A stretch of DNA of 64,000 bases from contig NZ_JGZG01000005.1 of the NCBI RefSeq assembly GCF_000741295.1, positions 496,001 through 560,000 of the forward strand. The letters are read 5' to 3'. Positions 27,701 through 37,128 of this stretch are shown in pieces (positions within the stretch are counted from its first letter, which is position 1; each line of letters begins with the position of its first letter). The position numbers and the translations under genes were made by a program. Under the pieces are notes generated by a model. That model was not told where the DNA came from. It made no database searches and saw only the letters and a program-made list of their open reading frames with translations. Source of the stretch: Bifidobacterium pseudolongum subsp. globosum (GTDB lineage Bacteria > Actinomycetota > Actinomycetes > Actinomycetales > Bifidobacteriaceae).

Positions 27701-28378
27701 TCAACGCTGATTGTATGAGACGACCCGCAGCGCGGAATCAAATGGTTCGCTTGTATCGAAATCGAAGACGGTCACCGAACCGTTCGCGGGCCGTTCGCTC
27801 AGGTCGTAGCCGGCCGGCGCGAAGCGTTGCATGAGACTGAGCAACGTGTTGCCGTGCGATATCTGCAACACATGGTCGCCGTCGTGCAGGCCGGTGTTCG
27901 CGGCGATGAGCGCATACCCGCCGGCGATACGGCGCCAGTATTCGTCATCCGACTCGGCGTCGTGGAACGGGTCGGCCTCCTTGAGGAAGTCGCGTGTGGC
28001 CGCCAGACCGTACTGTGACACAATCGCCTGATAGGTCGGAGCGCCGTGTGGACCACCGGCCGCCAGCCATGCCATCGACATGTCCTGGCCTTCGTAATAC
28101 CCGTAGAACTGTTCCCTGAAATGCATGTCAGACACAAGCGCAGGGCGCCTATGACCCGCCTGCTCATTGGCGTCGAGGATGCGTTCGGCGGTCGTCTGCG
28201 CCCGTGTGGTGTCCGAGCAATAGGCCGCGGCAAAATCGATGCCCGCCAGCAGGGATCCCGCATGGTCGGCGTCGGCGAGGCCAGCTTCGGTGAGCGGAGA
28301 ATTGGACCACCCCTGCAGGCGGTTGTACCGGTTGAAGAACGTCTGTCCGTGGCGCACAAGATGAAGATGAATGATCAT
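27701..28378 (-). CDS. Histidine phosphatase family protein
   Basis: 225 aa phosphoglycerate-mutase-like phosphatase. The catalytic motif is LVRHGQTFFN with the nucleophilic histidine; a second arginine is in SDTTRAQTTAERI, the acid residue in FREQFYGYYEG, and the second histidine in LQISHGNTL. The substrate cannot be predicted. It is transcribed alone, convergent with nothing, and diverges from the holin-like gene at 28418. Confidence 0.9.
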   Translation of the reverse strand: MIIHLHLVRHGQTFFNRYNRLQGWSNSPLTEAGLADADHAGSLLAGIDFAAAYCSDTTRAQTTAERILDANEQAGHRRPALVSDMHFREQFYGYYEGQDMSMAWLAAGGPHGAPTYQAIVSQYGLAATRDFLKEADPFHDAESDDEYWRRIAGGYALIAANTGLHDGDHVLQISHGNTLLSLMQRFAPAGYDLSERPANGSVTVFDFDTSEPFDSALRVVSYNQR

Positions 28379-28404
28379 GGTTCACGATTATCGCACCGCA
28401 CCGG

Positions 28405-28410
28405 CATAAT
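28405..28410 (+). promoter_or_regulatory. -10 box for a probable leaderless transcript
   Basis: CATAAT ends 7 nt before the ATG at 28418, with no ribosome-binding purine tract. A TTCACG at 28381-28386 could be the -35. Confidence 0.4.
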
Positions 28411-28417
28411 CAATACC

Positions 28418-28783
28418 ATGGCTTCATTTTTTATCCGGTGGCTCGTGCTCACCGTGGCGGCCGCCGTCATGGTGCTGCTGTTGCCCGGCATGCATGCCGT
28501 AGGGCAACCGCCCATTCTGGGCATCGCGGCGTTTTCGTTGTTCATGGCGTTGCTCAACGCCTCCATCAAGCCGGTCGTGCAGACGCTGGCACTGCCGTTC
28601 ACCATCCTGTCGTTCGGCTTCCTCGCGCTCGTGATCAACTGGCTGTTCATGGAACTGGCATCGTGGCTTTCACTGAGCCTGTTCGATGTGGGCGTGACGA
28701 TCGACGGGTTCTGGTGGGCCGTGCTCGGCTCGATCATCATGTCGATCGTCTCCGGGATCGTCAGCGCCGCGATCGGCTCGTGA
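28418..28783 (+). CDS. Phage holin family protein (four-helix membrane protein)
   Basis: 121 aa with four hydrophobic helices, matching the PF04020 family (YvlD-like) by its ALLNASIKPVVQTLALPFTI and NWLFMELASWL blocks. Despite the family name these are chromosomal membrane proteins of uncertain role, not lysis genes, and nothing phage-like is adjacent. The ATG at 28418 is chosen because the protein homology starts with MASFFIRWLVL; the open frame upstream has no membrane character. Confidence 0.85.
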   Translation: MASFFIRWLVLTVAAAVMVLLLPGMHAVGQPPILGIAAFSLFMALLNASIKPVVQTLALPFTILSFGFLALVINWLFMELASWLSLSLFDVGVTIDGFWWAVLGSIIMSIVSGIVSAAIGS

Positions 28784-28817
28784 GCCGCTCCCCGCTGCCG
28801 CACGGTTCCCCACAACC

Positions 28818-28848
28818 AACGAAGCCCCGCACATTGCGGGGCTTCGTT
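28818..28848. terminator. Bidirectional terminator between the holin-like gene and rpsD
   Basis: 14-bp perfect stem (28818-28831 with 28835-28848) and a 3-nt loop, located between two convergent genes; GTT-rich flanks on both sides. Confidence 0.75.
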
Positions 28849-28891
28849 GTGTATGTCCTTGAACTGTATCAGTACAGTAAGTGGATCCAGA

Positions 28892-29518
28892 TCAGCGGGC
28901 GTAGAATTCGACCACGTACTGGATGTTGACCTGAACCGGAATCTCCTCCGCTTCAGGAAGGCGGGTCAGCGTGGCCTTGAGGGAGGCCAGGTTGACGTCG
29001 AGATAGCCCGGGACCGGCGGCAGCACATCGCGGTGCGTGCCTTCGGCTGCGATCTGGAACGGCACCATGGTCTGGCTCTTCGGCTTGACCTGAATGGTCT
29101 GGCCCGGCTTCACGCGGTAGGACGGGCGGTCGACGATGTTGCCGTCCACGAGGATGTGGCGGTGCACCACGAACTGACGGGCCTGCGCGGTGGTGCGGGC
29201 GATGCCGGCACGCAGCACGAGGGCGTCGAGGCGGGTCTCGAGGTCAGTGAGCATCGCGTTGCCGGTCTGGCCGGCGGTGTGGGTGCCCTTCTCGTACACA
29301 GCGCGCAGCTGCTTCTCCGACACGCCGTACTGGGCGCGCAGACGCTGCTTTTCGCGCAGACGGACCGCGTAATCGGATTCGGCGCGGCGGCGGGTGCGGC
29401 CATGCTCACCGGGAGCATACGGGCGCTTTTCGAAAAGGCGCTGAGCCTTGGGGGTCAGTGCAATGCCGAGGGCGCGCGAAAGACGCACCTGACGGCGGGA
29501 ACGCTGAACGTTCGTCAT
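28892..29518 (-). CDS. rpsD: 30S ribosomal protein S4
   Basis: Primary rRNA-binding protein of the small subunit. 208 aa, normal length. Typical N-terminus (MTNVQRSRRQVRLSRALGIA) and the S4 RNA-binding domain (TRLDALVLRAGIARTTAQAR, FVVHRHILVDGNIVDRPS) are present, ending VEFYAR. The ATG at 29518 is preceded by AAAGGA. It stands alone in front of the bidirectional terminator at 28818-28848. Confidence 0.97.
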   Translation of the reverse strand: MTNVQRSRRQVRLSRALGIALTPKAQRLFEKRPYAPGEHGRTRRRAESDYAVRLREKQRLRAQYGVSEKQLRAVYEKGTHTAGQTGNAMLTDLETRLDALVLRAGIARTTAQARQFVVHRHILVDGNIVDRPSYRVKPGQTIQVKPKSQTMVPFQIAAEGTHRDVLPPVPGYLDVNLASLKATLTRLPEAEEIPVQVNIQYVVEFYAR

Positions 29519-29734
29519 GTGTTTGTTCCTTTGGTTGTTCTGTCGTTGTCTGAACGGAACACAACGCCTGCGGCGCTGTGTTGAGCCAGCCTCTCCGATG
29601 CTTCGTCGTGCCATGCACGAACGGCGCTCATCACGCCGCCGACCCATCGACGGGCTAAGGCTCCAGACGATGCCGGTCCTGTGCGAATCGGCACCAGCGA
29701 AGTATTCTACACCGGCCCTATGGACGTGGGCCAG

Positions 29735-32263
29735 TCAGAGCTTTTCGATCGGCGCCACACGCAGCATGAGCCGCTTGACGCCGCTCGACCCGAAGTCCAC
29801 GGTGAGCACCGAGTTGCGCCCCTTGTCCTGCGCGTCCACCACGGTGCCCAAACCGAATTTATCGTGGGTCACCTTGTCGCCGACGGCGAAGTCCTCGATG
29901 CGCAAGTGGTTGTCGGCCTTCAACGACGACGCGGGCTGCGCCGGCTGGCGCACCGGGGCCCGGCGCGTGGTGACCTTGCCGGCATGCGCCGCGGAGCCAC
30001 GTACACCGGACCCGTAGGTCGAACGCGACCCGTACGACGACCCGGACCCGTACGACGAGCGTGAGCCATATGACGACCCGCCGAATGAGCTCGGGGCGTC
30101 GAACTCGTCGTCGTTCCACCCGCCGTGCGCGCCGAAGTCATGCGAGGCGTTCGCACGCCAGCCGGAGCGCATGCGCTCCATGCCAGCCTCCTTGCGCTTC
30201 CAGTCGATCAGGTTGGCCGGGATCTCGTCGAGGAACTGACTCGGCATCATTTCGGCCGAACGCCCCCACTGCGCACGTACGGCGGCGCGCGTGACGAACA
30301 AGTGCCGCTTGGCGCGCGTGATGCCCACATACGCCAGACGGCGTTCCTCGGACAGCTCACTGGTGTCTTCCATGGCGCGCGCATGCGGGAAGGTGCCCTG
30401 CTCCATGCCCGTCAGGAACACAATCGGGTATTCGAGGCCCTTGGCGGTGTGCAGCGTCATCAGCGTCACCTTGCCGGAATCCTGCGATTCATCGGGCAGC
30501 TGGTCGGAGTCGGCCACAAGCGCCGTCGTCTCAAGGAACCCGGCGAGCGTCGCGTCAGGCGTGTTCTGCTCGTATTCGGCGGCAACGGACTGCAGCTGCG
30601 ACAGGTTCTCCACACGCGACTGGTCCTGCGGGTCCTGCGACTTCTTGAGTTCCTCGAGCAGCCCGCTGCGTTCGAGCACCTCGGCCACGATCTGCGAAGG
30701 CTTCGCATCATGCTCTTGGGCGAACTCACGCAGTTCCTGCATCATCTGGGCAAAGCGCATGAGCGGGTTGAGCGTGCGCGCCGTCATGCCTTCGATCTGG
30801 TCCGCGTGCGCGACGCCGTCCCAGAACGTGCCCCCGATCTGCTGGGCATGCAGGGTGACCTGCGACTCCGCGCGCGCGCCAAGGCCGCGCTTGGGCACGT
30901 TGAGGATGCGCCGCATATTGATGTCGTCGGCCGGGTTCACGATCGCCTGCAGATAGGCGAGCGCGTCTTTCACCTCACGCCGCTCGTAGAACTTCGTACC
31001 GCCGATGAGCTGGTACGGCACGCGCGCCTGGATCAGCCCCTCTTCGAGCGACCTCGACTGCGCGTTCGCACGGTACATGACGGCGATGTCGCTGTAGCGC
31101 ACGCCGTCGTCCGTGTGCAGGCGTTTGATCTGCGCGGCGATCCAATGTGCTTCGAGCTGCGCGGTGTCCGCGGCGTATGCGGTGATCTGCTCCCCCGCGC
31201 CCGCCGCGGTCCACAGGCGCTTCGGCTTGCGCCCCTCGTTGTGCGCGATGACCGCGTTCGCCGCGTCGAGGATCGTCTGCGTCGAACGGTAGTTCTGTTC
31301 GAGCATGATCGTCTTCGCGTTGGGAAAATCCTGTTCGAAATCCTGGATGTTGCGGATGTCGGCTCCGCGGAACGCGTAGATGGACTGGTCGGAATCACCC
31401 ACCACGGTGATCCACGCCGGCCCCACGCGCCCCGCGCCGACGGCGCCCATGTCCGCGTGTTCGCCGGCGTCCACGCCTGCGAGCTCACGGATGAGCACAT
31501 ACTGCGCATGATTCGTGTCCTGGTATTCGTCCACGAGGATGTAGCGGAATTTGCGGTGGTAGTACTCCGCGACGTCTGGGCAGGCGCGCAGCAGCTCCAC
31601 CGTGCGCACGATCAGGTCGTCGAAATCCACGGCGTTCGCGGCGGCGAGCCGATGCTGGTATTCCGCATAGACGACCGCATACAGCTCCTCCGGATTGCCG
31701 ATGCGCCCCACACGGTATCCGCGCTGCCCGGGTTTGAAGTCGGGCGCATACTGGGCGAGCATCTCGCGCGTACCCGTCAGGTTGTTCTTGTAATCCGAGA
31801 TCCGCGCAAGGATCGAGCGGGGCGTATAACGCTTCACATCGAAGTTGAAATCATTGGCGATGAGCTTGATGAGGCGATCGCAGTCGGCGGTGTCGTAGAT
31901 GGTGAAGCCGGATTTCAGGCCGATGCGCTCGCCGTCGCGCCGCAGGATGCGCACGCACGCGGAATGGAACGTGGAGACCCACATGCGGGAAGCGACCGGC
32001 CCGATGAGTGATTCGAGACGTTCGCGCATCTCCGCGGCCGCCTTGTTGGTGAAAGTGATCGCAAGCACTTGGCTCGGCCATGCGCCGAACTGTGTGAGGA
32101 TCCAGGCGATGCGACGGGTGAGCACGCGCGTCTTGCCGGAGCCCGCGCCCGCGCCGATGAGCAGGGCCGGTCCGCGGTATTGGACCGCTTCGGCCTGCTG
32201 TGGGTTCAAATCGCCAATCAGCGCCTCTGGTGGTCGGGCGATGACGTCGGGATCTTGCTGCAC
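29735..32263 (-). CDS. pcrA: ATP-dependent DNA helicase PcrA/UvrD
   Basis: Superfamily 1 helicase for repair and replication-conflict resolution. About 842 aa. Motifs in order: LNPQQAEAV (Q motif), Walker A GAGAGSGKTRVL, TFTNKAA (Ia), LVDEYQDTN (II), VVGDSDQSIYAFRGAD (III), LEQNYRST (IV), TLHTAKGLEYPIVF (V) and VGITRAKRHL (VI). The C-terminus has a low-complexity Ser/Tyr/Gly/Arg stretch (repeated SSYGSRS and SSYGSGS) and then a Tudor-like domain ending GVKRLMLRVAPIEKL. GTG 32263 is the preferred start because AAAGGAAG lies 4-5 nt before it; ATG 32284 is possible but has no ribosome site. Confidence 0.93.
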   Translation of the reverse strand: MQQDPDVIARPPEALIGDLNPQQAEAVQYRGPALLIGAGAGSGKTRVLTRRIAWILTQFGAWPSQVLAITFTNKAAAEMRERLESLIGPVASRMWVSTFHSACVRILRRDGERIGLKSGFTIYDTADCDRLIKLIANDFNFDVKRYTPRSILARISDYKNNLTGTREMLAQYAPDFKPGQRGYRVGRIGNPEELYAVVYAEYQHRLAAANAVDFDDLIVRTVELLRACPDVAEYYHRKFRYILVDEYQDTNHAQYVLIRELAGVDAGEHADMGAVGAGRVGPAWITVVGDSDQSIYAFRGADIRNIQDFEQDFPNAKTIMLEQNYRSTQTILDAANAVIAHNEGRKPKRLWTAAGAGEQITAYAADTAQLEAHWIAAQIKRLHTDDGVRYSDIAVMYRANAQSRSLEEGLIQARVPYQLIGGTKFYERREVKDALAYLQAIVNPADDINMRRILNVPKRGLGARAESQVTLHAQQIGGTFWDGVAHADQIEGMTARTLNPLMRFAQMMQELREFAQEHDAKPSQIVAEVLERSGLLEELKKSQDPQDQSRVENLSQLQSVAAEYEQNTPDATLAGFLETTALVADSDQLPDESQDSGKVTLMTLHTAKGLEYPIVFLTGMEQGTFPHARAMEDTSELSEERRLAYVGITRAKRHLFVTRAAVRAQWGRSAEMMPSQFLDEIPANLIDWKRKEAGMERMRSGWRANASHDFGAHGGWNDDEFDAPSSFGGSSYGSRSSYGSGSSYGSRSTYGSGVRGSAAHAGKVTTRRAPVRQPAQPASSLKADNHLRIEDFAVGDKVTHDKFGLGTVVDAQDKGRNSVLTVDFGSSGVKRLMLRVAPIEKL

Positions 32264-32475
32264 GTCGCTTCCTTTCGTAGCCATGGGCCCCGGGAACAGG
32301 CCGGCTACCATATCTAGCACACCGATTGGTCACGCCCCGGCGGCACGCGTCGGCGCTGCACACCGCGGTCAGTTGCACGGCGTACAGTGATGCGACATAT
32401 CACCCAACAACACGCGCACCACACTGGAGACCCTGTGCCGCCATCGGTGCCGCATTCCCAAACGGAAGGACGCAG

Positions 32476-33057
32476 ATGCTGGAACTTGAGGAACGGATTA
32501 GGCAGCAGGGAACGGTCAAACCGGGCAATGTGCTCAAGGTGGACGCCTTCCTCAACCATCAGTGCGACGTGGCGCTGTTTGACGCCATGGGCGCGGCGTG
32601 GGCCGAACATTTCCAAGGCAAGCCGATCACCAAAATCCTGACCATCGAAGCTTCCGGCATCGGCATCGCATGCGTGGCCGCACGCCATTTCGACAATGTT
32701 CCGGTCGTGTTCGCCAAGAAGGCACAATCGATCAACCTCGACGGTGAACAGTACGTGACGCAGGTGTATTCGTTCACCAAGCAGCGTGAGTTCCCCGTGA
32801 TCGTGGCCAAGAAATTCCTGTCGGCGGACGACCATGTGCTCATCATCGATGACTTCCTTGCCAACGGCAAGGCGCTTCAGGGGCTCATCGAGCTGTGCGA
32901 GGATGCCGGCGCCACGGTGGAAGGCATCGGCATCGCCATCGAAAAGGGCTTCCAAGGTGGCGGCGACCGTCTGCGCGAGGCGGGATTCGACCTTGATTCG
33001 CTGGCCATTGTCGAGTCGATGGATGCCGACAACGGCACCGTGACCTTCCGCCACTGA
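32476..33057 (+). CDS. xpt: Xanthine phosphoribosyltransferase
   Basis: Converts xanthine and PRPP to XMP in purine salvage. 193 aa, normal length. The PRPP-binding loop is in [14 protein letters not shown], with [13 protein letters not shown] and [11 protein letters not shown] as further family marks. The ATG at 32476 follows GGAAGG by 6 nt. The permease gene starts 20 bp downstream, an xpt-pbuX operon. I found no purine-riboswitch signature in the 85 bp upstream. Confidence 0.95.
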   Translation: MLELEERIRQQGTVKPGNVLKVDAFLNHQCDVALFDAMGAAWAEHFQGKPITKILTIEASGIGIACVAARHFDNVPVVFAKKAQSINLDGEQYVTQVYSFTKQREFPVIVAKKFLSADDHVLIIDDFLANGKALQGLIELCEDAGATVEGIGIAIEKGFQGGGDRLREAGFDLDSLAIVESMDADNGTVTFRH

Positions 33058-33077
33058 CCGCACAGGAGGAGTCCAAG

Positions 33078-34421
33078 GTGAAGCAGCACCGCAGTGAAGT
33101 CTCGTTCGCCACGCTTTCGTCACTCGACGCACCCGTCTCGTTCTGGCGTGGCATCCCGTTCGGGGTGCAGCATGTGCTCGCCATGTTCGTGGCCAATCTC
33201 GCCCCCATCTTCCTCGTGGCTGCAGCAGGCCACATGAGCGCCACCGATTCCGCACGCATCATCCAGTCCGGTCTGCTTGTGGCGGGCTTGGGCACCTGCC
33301 TGCAGCTCTACGGCATATGGCGCATCGGATCGCGACTGCCGATGGTCACTGGCATCTCGTTCACCTATGTGGCCGCGGCGATCGCCATCGTGGGCCAACA
33401 AGGCTATGGGGCCGTAGTGGGTGCGGTGCTCGTCGGCGGCCTGCTCGAAGTCGCCTTGGGGCTCACGGCCCAGTATTGGGCGCGGTTCGTACCTCCAGTG
33501 GTGTCCGCCGTGGTGGTCACGTCGATTGGCTTCTCACTGCTTTCCGTGGGCGCCGAAAGCTTCGGCGGCGGCTCGGGTGCACCGGATTTCGGCAGTTGGC
33601 AGAATCTCACGCTCGGCACGGTCTCATTGGTCGCATGCCTTGCGTTCCAGCTGCTCATGAAAGGTGTGGCCAAGCAGCTTTCCGTGCTGTTCGGCCTAGT
33701 GGTGGGCTACGTGCTGGCACTGTGCTTCGGCAAGGTGGATTTCAGCGGATTCGCACACCTGCAAGTGGTGAGCCTGCCCACGTTCATGCCTTTTAAGCCG
33801 GAATTCGATTGGGGTGCCATCATCTCGATCGGTTTGCTTTACGTCGTCTCGTCCGTCGAAGTGCTGGGCGATACCGCGGCGCTGACCAAGGTTGGCCTCG
33901 ACCGCGCGCCCACCGAGAAGGAGACGGCTGGCGCCATCGCAGGCGACGGCCTGATCTCGTCGGTATCCGGCCTGTTCGGTTGCCTGCCGCTGACCTCGTT
34001 CGCCCAGAACATCGGTCTGGTGGCCATGACCAAGGTCGTCAACCGCAAGGTGATCCTCTCGGGTGGCCTGCTGCTCGTGCTCGCGAGCTTCGTGCCGGCT
34101 GTGTCCGAGGTCTTCAATTCCATGCCGCAGGCGGTGCTCGGCGGTTGCACGATCATGATGTTCGGCAACATCATCCTCTCGGGCTTCCAGATGATCTCTG
34201 ACGCCGGCTATACGCAGCGCAACATCACGATCGCCGCGCTTTCCCTGACCATCGGCATCGGCTTCACGCAGGTCTCGGCGATCTTCGTGCACTTCCCGCC
34301 GCTGTTCCAGTCGATTTTCGCGCACAATTGCATCGCGGTGGCGTTCGTGGTGGCGGTGGTGCTCAATCTGCTGCTGCCCGGTGAGGAACGATTCCTCACT
34401 ACACCACCGCAGAAGGATTGA
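33078..34421 (+). CDS. pbuX: Xanthine/uracil permease (NCS2 family)
   Basis: 447 aa, about 12-14 hydrophobic segments. FGVQHVLAMFVANLAPIFLV and VGCLPLTSFAQN-like (FGCLPLTSFAQNIGLVAMT) motifs are characteristic of NCS2 nucleobase transporters. The GTG start at 33078 follows AGGAGG. Being in an operon with xpt, xanthine is the most likely substrate. Confidence 0.92.
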   Translation: MKQHRSEVSFATLSSLDAPVSFWRGIPFGVQHVLAMFVANLAPIFLVAAAGHMSATDSARIIQSGLLVAGLGTCLQLYGIWRIGSRLPMVTGISFTYVAAAIAIVGQQGYGAVVGAVLVGGLLEVALGLTAQYWARFVPPVVSAVVVTSIGFSLLSVGAESFGGGSGAPDFGSWQNLTLGTVSLVACLAFQLLMKGVAKQLSVLFGLVVGYVLALCFGKVDFSGFAHLQVVSLPTFMPFKPEFDWGAIISIGLLYVVSSVEVLGDTAALTKVGLDRAPTEKETAGAIAGDGLISSVSGLFGCLPLTSFAQNIGLVAMTKVVNRKVILSGGLLLVLASFVPAVSEVFNSMPQAVLGGCTIMMFGNIILSGFQMISDAGYTQRNITIAALSLTIGIGFTQVSAIFVHFPPLFQSIFAHNCIAVAFVVAVVLNLLLPGEERFLTTPPQKD

Positions 34422-34429
34422 GGGAACCC

Positions 34430-35344
34430 TTAGTCGAAATCCGGCTCGTACTTGGTCTTGGCGTAATGGATCACAATCCATTTGATGACAATCGTCACCA
34501 CAAGCGCGCCCGCAAGCGGCATCCAGAAGTACGTCGTGCGCAACGTCGGCAGGAAGTACAGCGCGAGCGCACCGAGGATGCCGAAAAACGTCGCGAAACT
34601 CGTGAGCGACGAGGAGAAGTCGCATAGTTTCTTCTCGGCGAGCTGGATTTCGCGGCGTTCGTCGGATTCGCTCGCGCCGAGCTCATAGATGTTGATGAGG
34701 CGCAACGCCTTGAAATTGTAGAGGAAGAGATTTGTGCGCGCCCCCATGACGAATCCGTAGATGTAGAGCCAGCACCCGGCCGCGATGCTCAGTCGAGACA
34801 GGCCGCCGACGAGGGGTGCGGACCAGGTCATGCCCCAGCGCATGATCACAGCGTGCACGCTGATGATGATGGCCGTCGCGAGGATTACGCACAGCGTGTT
34901 GAGTTCCCACCCCTGCCGGCGTGCGCGTGGAGTGTAGAACTGCTCGATGCGCCTGAACGCGCGGCAGTAGTCGTCGTGGTCCTCCGACGTGTGCTTGAGG
35001 ATCGTGTATCCGATGAGGATGCCGATGATTTCGATGATGAACGTCTCCGGATGCTTCTGCACTTCCGGCAACTCGACAATCTCATGCGTCATCAATCCGA
35101 TGAGCTTGTTGATGCCTTTGACGATCTCCTCAACATCCGCGGTGTTGCGCTCGGGCAGCAACGCGAAGAACCCGCCAGCCGCGAATCCGAGGATGATGAC
35201 GGCGACACCTGTCGCGAGCCTGAGCGCGCGCCGTCGCATGTGCACGTCGTAGCCGAAGTAGTCACCGTGCGCGGCGATTTGCTGCAGTGTCGATTCCTGT
35301 GCTGTCGGTGTCGCGACGGCCGAACCGTCCTTCTTCGTGTCCAT
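34430..35344 (-). CDS. Hypothetical membrane protein
   Basis: 304 aa, not recognised. Four predicted membrane segments: one near residue 55 (ATGVAVIILGFAAGGFFALL), two around 170-215, and a pair near the end (FFGILGALALYFLP, LAGALVVTIVIKWIVI). Between them lie charged cytoplasmic-looking stretches. ATG 35344 (MDTKKDGSAV) is chosen because GGAGGGGGAG lies 6 nt upstream; the frame upstream of it is a shadow of the amylase gene. It faces pbuX convergently with an 8-bp gap and follows the alpha-amylase gene in the same direction, so it may be co-transcribed with it. Confidence 0.75.
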   Translation of the reverse strand: MDTKKDGSAVATPTAQESTLQQIAAHGDYFGYDVHMRRRALRLATGVAVIILGFAAGGFFALLPERNTADVEEIVKGINKLIGLMTHEIVELPEVQKHPETFIIEIIGILIGYTILKHTSEDHDDYCRAFRRIEQFYTPRARRQGWELNTLCVILATAIIISVHAVIMRWGMTWSAPLVGGLSRLSIAAGCWLYIYGFVMGARTNLFLYNFKALRLINIYELGASESDERREIQLAEKKLCDFSSSLTSFATFFGILGALALYFLPTLRTTYFWMPLAGALVVTIVIKWIVIHYAKTKYEPDFD

Positions 35345-35384
35345 TGGTCTCCCCCTCCGTTCCGGCCTGTCGGTCTGCTTGCGC

Positions 35385-36836
35385 TCACACGCGGCGCCGC
35401 ATGGCCTCCTGTAGTACAGCGTAATCGTCCGCGTCCATGTAGACCGCGCATGCGCGCTGTGGGCATGGCAACGACGCGCGACCATCGTCCGCGACGACGA
35501 CGGTCGCATCCGGGTGACACATGTCGACGAACGTGCGCGAGGCGAGATGTTCGTCACGCACGTTACGCACGACCTGATCATCCGCCGTGTTGAGCACGAC
35601 GTACAGCGGATGCGGTCCGTCCACCTTCCAGCACAGGGTGCGCGCATCGTCCCCCTGCTGCGGCACAATCACGTCCCCGAGCAGATGCGCGCGTGTCCAC
35701 ACCAGTTCATGCAGGAACGGCGTCGGTGCGGTGCCCTCGTGCGGCATGCCGTACCAGTCGCCGAAGAACACACATGGGTAGGGACTATCGCGCAACAGGA
35801 TATAGGCGTACGCGAGCGGTTTGAACCACGGCTGCACCCACGATTCGAGCGCCTGCCCCGGCTGTGTGTCGTGGTTGTCCACGAATGCGCACGCGTACGC
35901 GGGTTCAATGTCAGTGAGCGTATGCGCGGCGAGCGAGCGCAGGTCATATGATGCCGGATTGTGCGAGATGTGTTCGAACGCGAAGTGCAGCGCGACGTCG
36001 AACAGCGTCATGCAATGCCCGCAATCGTCGAGGTAGCCGGTCAGCTCATCGACATCGCCGGACCAATACTCCCCCACAGCGAAATCGGGATGGTTGCCAT
36101 GCTCGCGCATCGTCTTGAGCCATGGCTTGAAGAATTTCGCGTCGATGCTTTTGACGGCGTCGAGCCTAAAGCCGTCCACGCCGGTCGTCTCGGTGTACCA
36201 AATCCCCCAATCGGTCAGTTCCTTGACGACTTCGGGTTCGTTGACATCGACATCGTCGCCCATGATGTAGTCGAAATTGCCGCGTTCGTGGCTCACGTTG
36301 TCACTCCACTGCTTGCCTGCGAAGCGCATGATGCCGGTGCTGCCGTCGTTGGCGGTGTAGTCGGTCCCGGTGAAGTCACGCCAGTTCCAACGGAACGTCG
36401 AATACGTACCGTCACGTTCTGGGAAATCGTAGACGGTGTCGAGTGTGCGTTCGATCGCCGTCCTGTCGTTCACGGTACGGTCGTCGACGTCGACGACGTG
36501 CGCGGTGACGCGTTCCTCACCGTCGGCGCCCATCCTGTGGTTGAAGACGATGTCGGCGAGGACGCGCAGGCCGTGGCCGTGCAATGTGCGGATCGCGCCC
36601 AGGTAGTCGCCGCGTGACCCGTATTTCGTCGGCACCGAGCCTTTCGCGTCGAATTCGCCGAGATCGTACATGTCATAGACGCCGTAGCCGACGTCCGCGT
36701 CACCCGCCTGTCCTTTGTATGCCGGAGGCAGCCATGCCATCGTGAATCCGGCGGCGGCGAGGTCCTGCGCCTGCGCCGCAATCCAATTCCACAACCCGTG
36801 GTCGTCGGGCAGATACCATTCGAAGCATTGCAGCAT
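35385..36836 (-). CDS. Alpha-amylase, GH13 (intracellular type)
   Basis: 483 aa without signal peptide, so cytoplasmic. It starts MLQCFEWYLPDDHGLWNW, the hallmark of the liquefying/AmyS-type GH13 group. Motifs: DIVFNH (about 95-100), GFRLDAVKS (nucleophile D226), VGEYW (acid/base E256) and FVDNHDTQPGQAL (D323), all catalytic residues in place. It would hydrolyse imported maltodextrins or glycogen. Unlike the secreted enzymes at 6-13 kb it keeps both conserved histidines. The ribosome site before the ATG is weak, and the gene directly abuts a truncated unrelated reading frame (36837-37089), suggesting that the amylase gene was joined there by recombination. Confidence 0.92.
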   Translation of the reverse strand: MLQCFEWYLPDDHGLWNWIAAQAQDLAAAGFTMAWLPPAYKGQAGDADVGYGVYDMYDLGEFDAKGSVPTKYGSRGDYLGAIRTLHGHGLRVLADIVFNHRMGADGEERVTAHVVDVDDRTVNDRTAIERTLDTVYDFPERDGTYSTFRWNWRDFTGTDYTANDGSTGIMRFAGKQWSDNVSHERGNFDYIMGDDVDVNEPEVVKELTDWGIWYTETTGVDGFRLDAVKSIDAKFFKPWLKTMREHGNHPDFAVGEYWSGDVDELTGYLDDCGHCMTLFDVALHFAFEHISHNPASYDLRSLAAHTLTDIEPAYACAFVDNHDTQPGQALESWVQPWFKPLAYAYILLRDSPYPCVFFGDWYGMPHEGTAPTPFLHELVWTRAHLLGDVIVPQQGDDARTLCWKVDGPHPLYVVLNTADDQVVRNVRDEHLASRTFVDMCHPDATVVVADDGRASLPCPQRACAVYMDADDYAVLQEAMRRRV

Positions 36837-37089
36837 CGTCTCGTGGTTGGGTGATCGTGCCGCCTTCGAGCACTGTGGCGCTTGTGTGAACTTCGGATTG
36901 TGCGACTTCCCGCAAGGTAAGCGGGCCCGGGATCATATCGGTCAGGTCGCCGGCCACGGCACCGGCGGCCAAGGCGAGCGAGACGAGCGCGGCGAGCGCC
37001 ACGGTGAGGGCTCGGCGTGCGCGTGCGCGCTTCCACTGGCGCCGCTCGTCGTCCGTCAACTGCTCCACCGCGCGCCCTTCCTTCCACAC
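36837..37089 (-). pseudogene. N-terminal fragment of a membrane-anchored protein (DacB-like, tentative)
   Basis: From ATG 37089: a charged cytoplasmic stretch (MWKEGRAVEQLTDDERRQWK), a membrane helix (LTVALAALVSLALAAGAVAG), then DLTDMIPGPLTLREV. The layout recalls the start of bifidobacterial D-alanyl-D-alanine carboxypeptidases of the DacB type, but only the anchor is left. The frame runs into the alpha-amylase gene and loses protein character there. The identification rests on a short region and could be wrong; it could also be a tiny membrane protein in its own right. Confidence 0.4.
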
Positions 37090-37128
37090 GTCCGCCTGCC
37101 GGGCCCGGGCGTGCGCCCCAAGGCCTGT

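Noticed and set aside
28046-28417. Longer N-terminal start for the holin-like protein
   Set aside because: The upstream part of the frame is antisense to the phosphatase gene and lacks membrane or family character; ATG 28418 fits the family length.
28418-28783. Prophage remnant because of the holin-family name
   Set aside because: PF04020 proteins are ordinary chromosomal membrane proteins and no phage genes are nearby.
32390-32475. Purine riboswitch upstream of xpt-pbuX
   Set aside because: The conserved loop and junction bases of the purine aptamer are not present and the leader is short.
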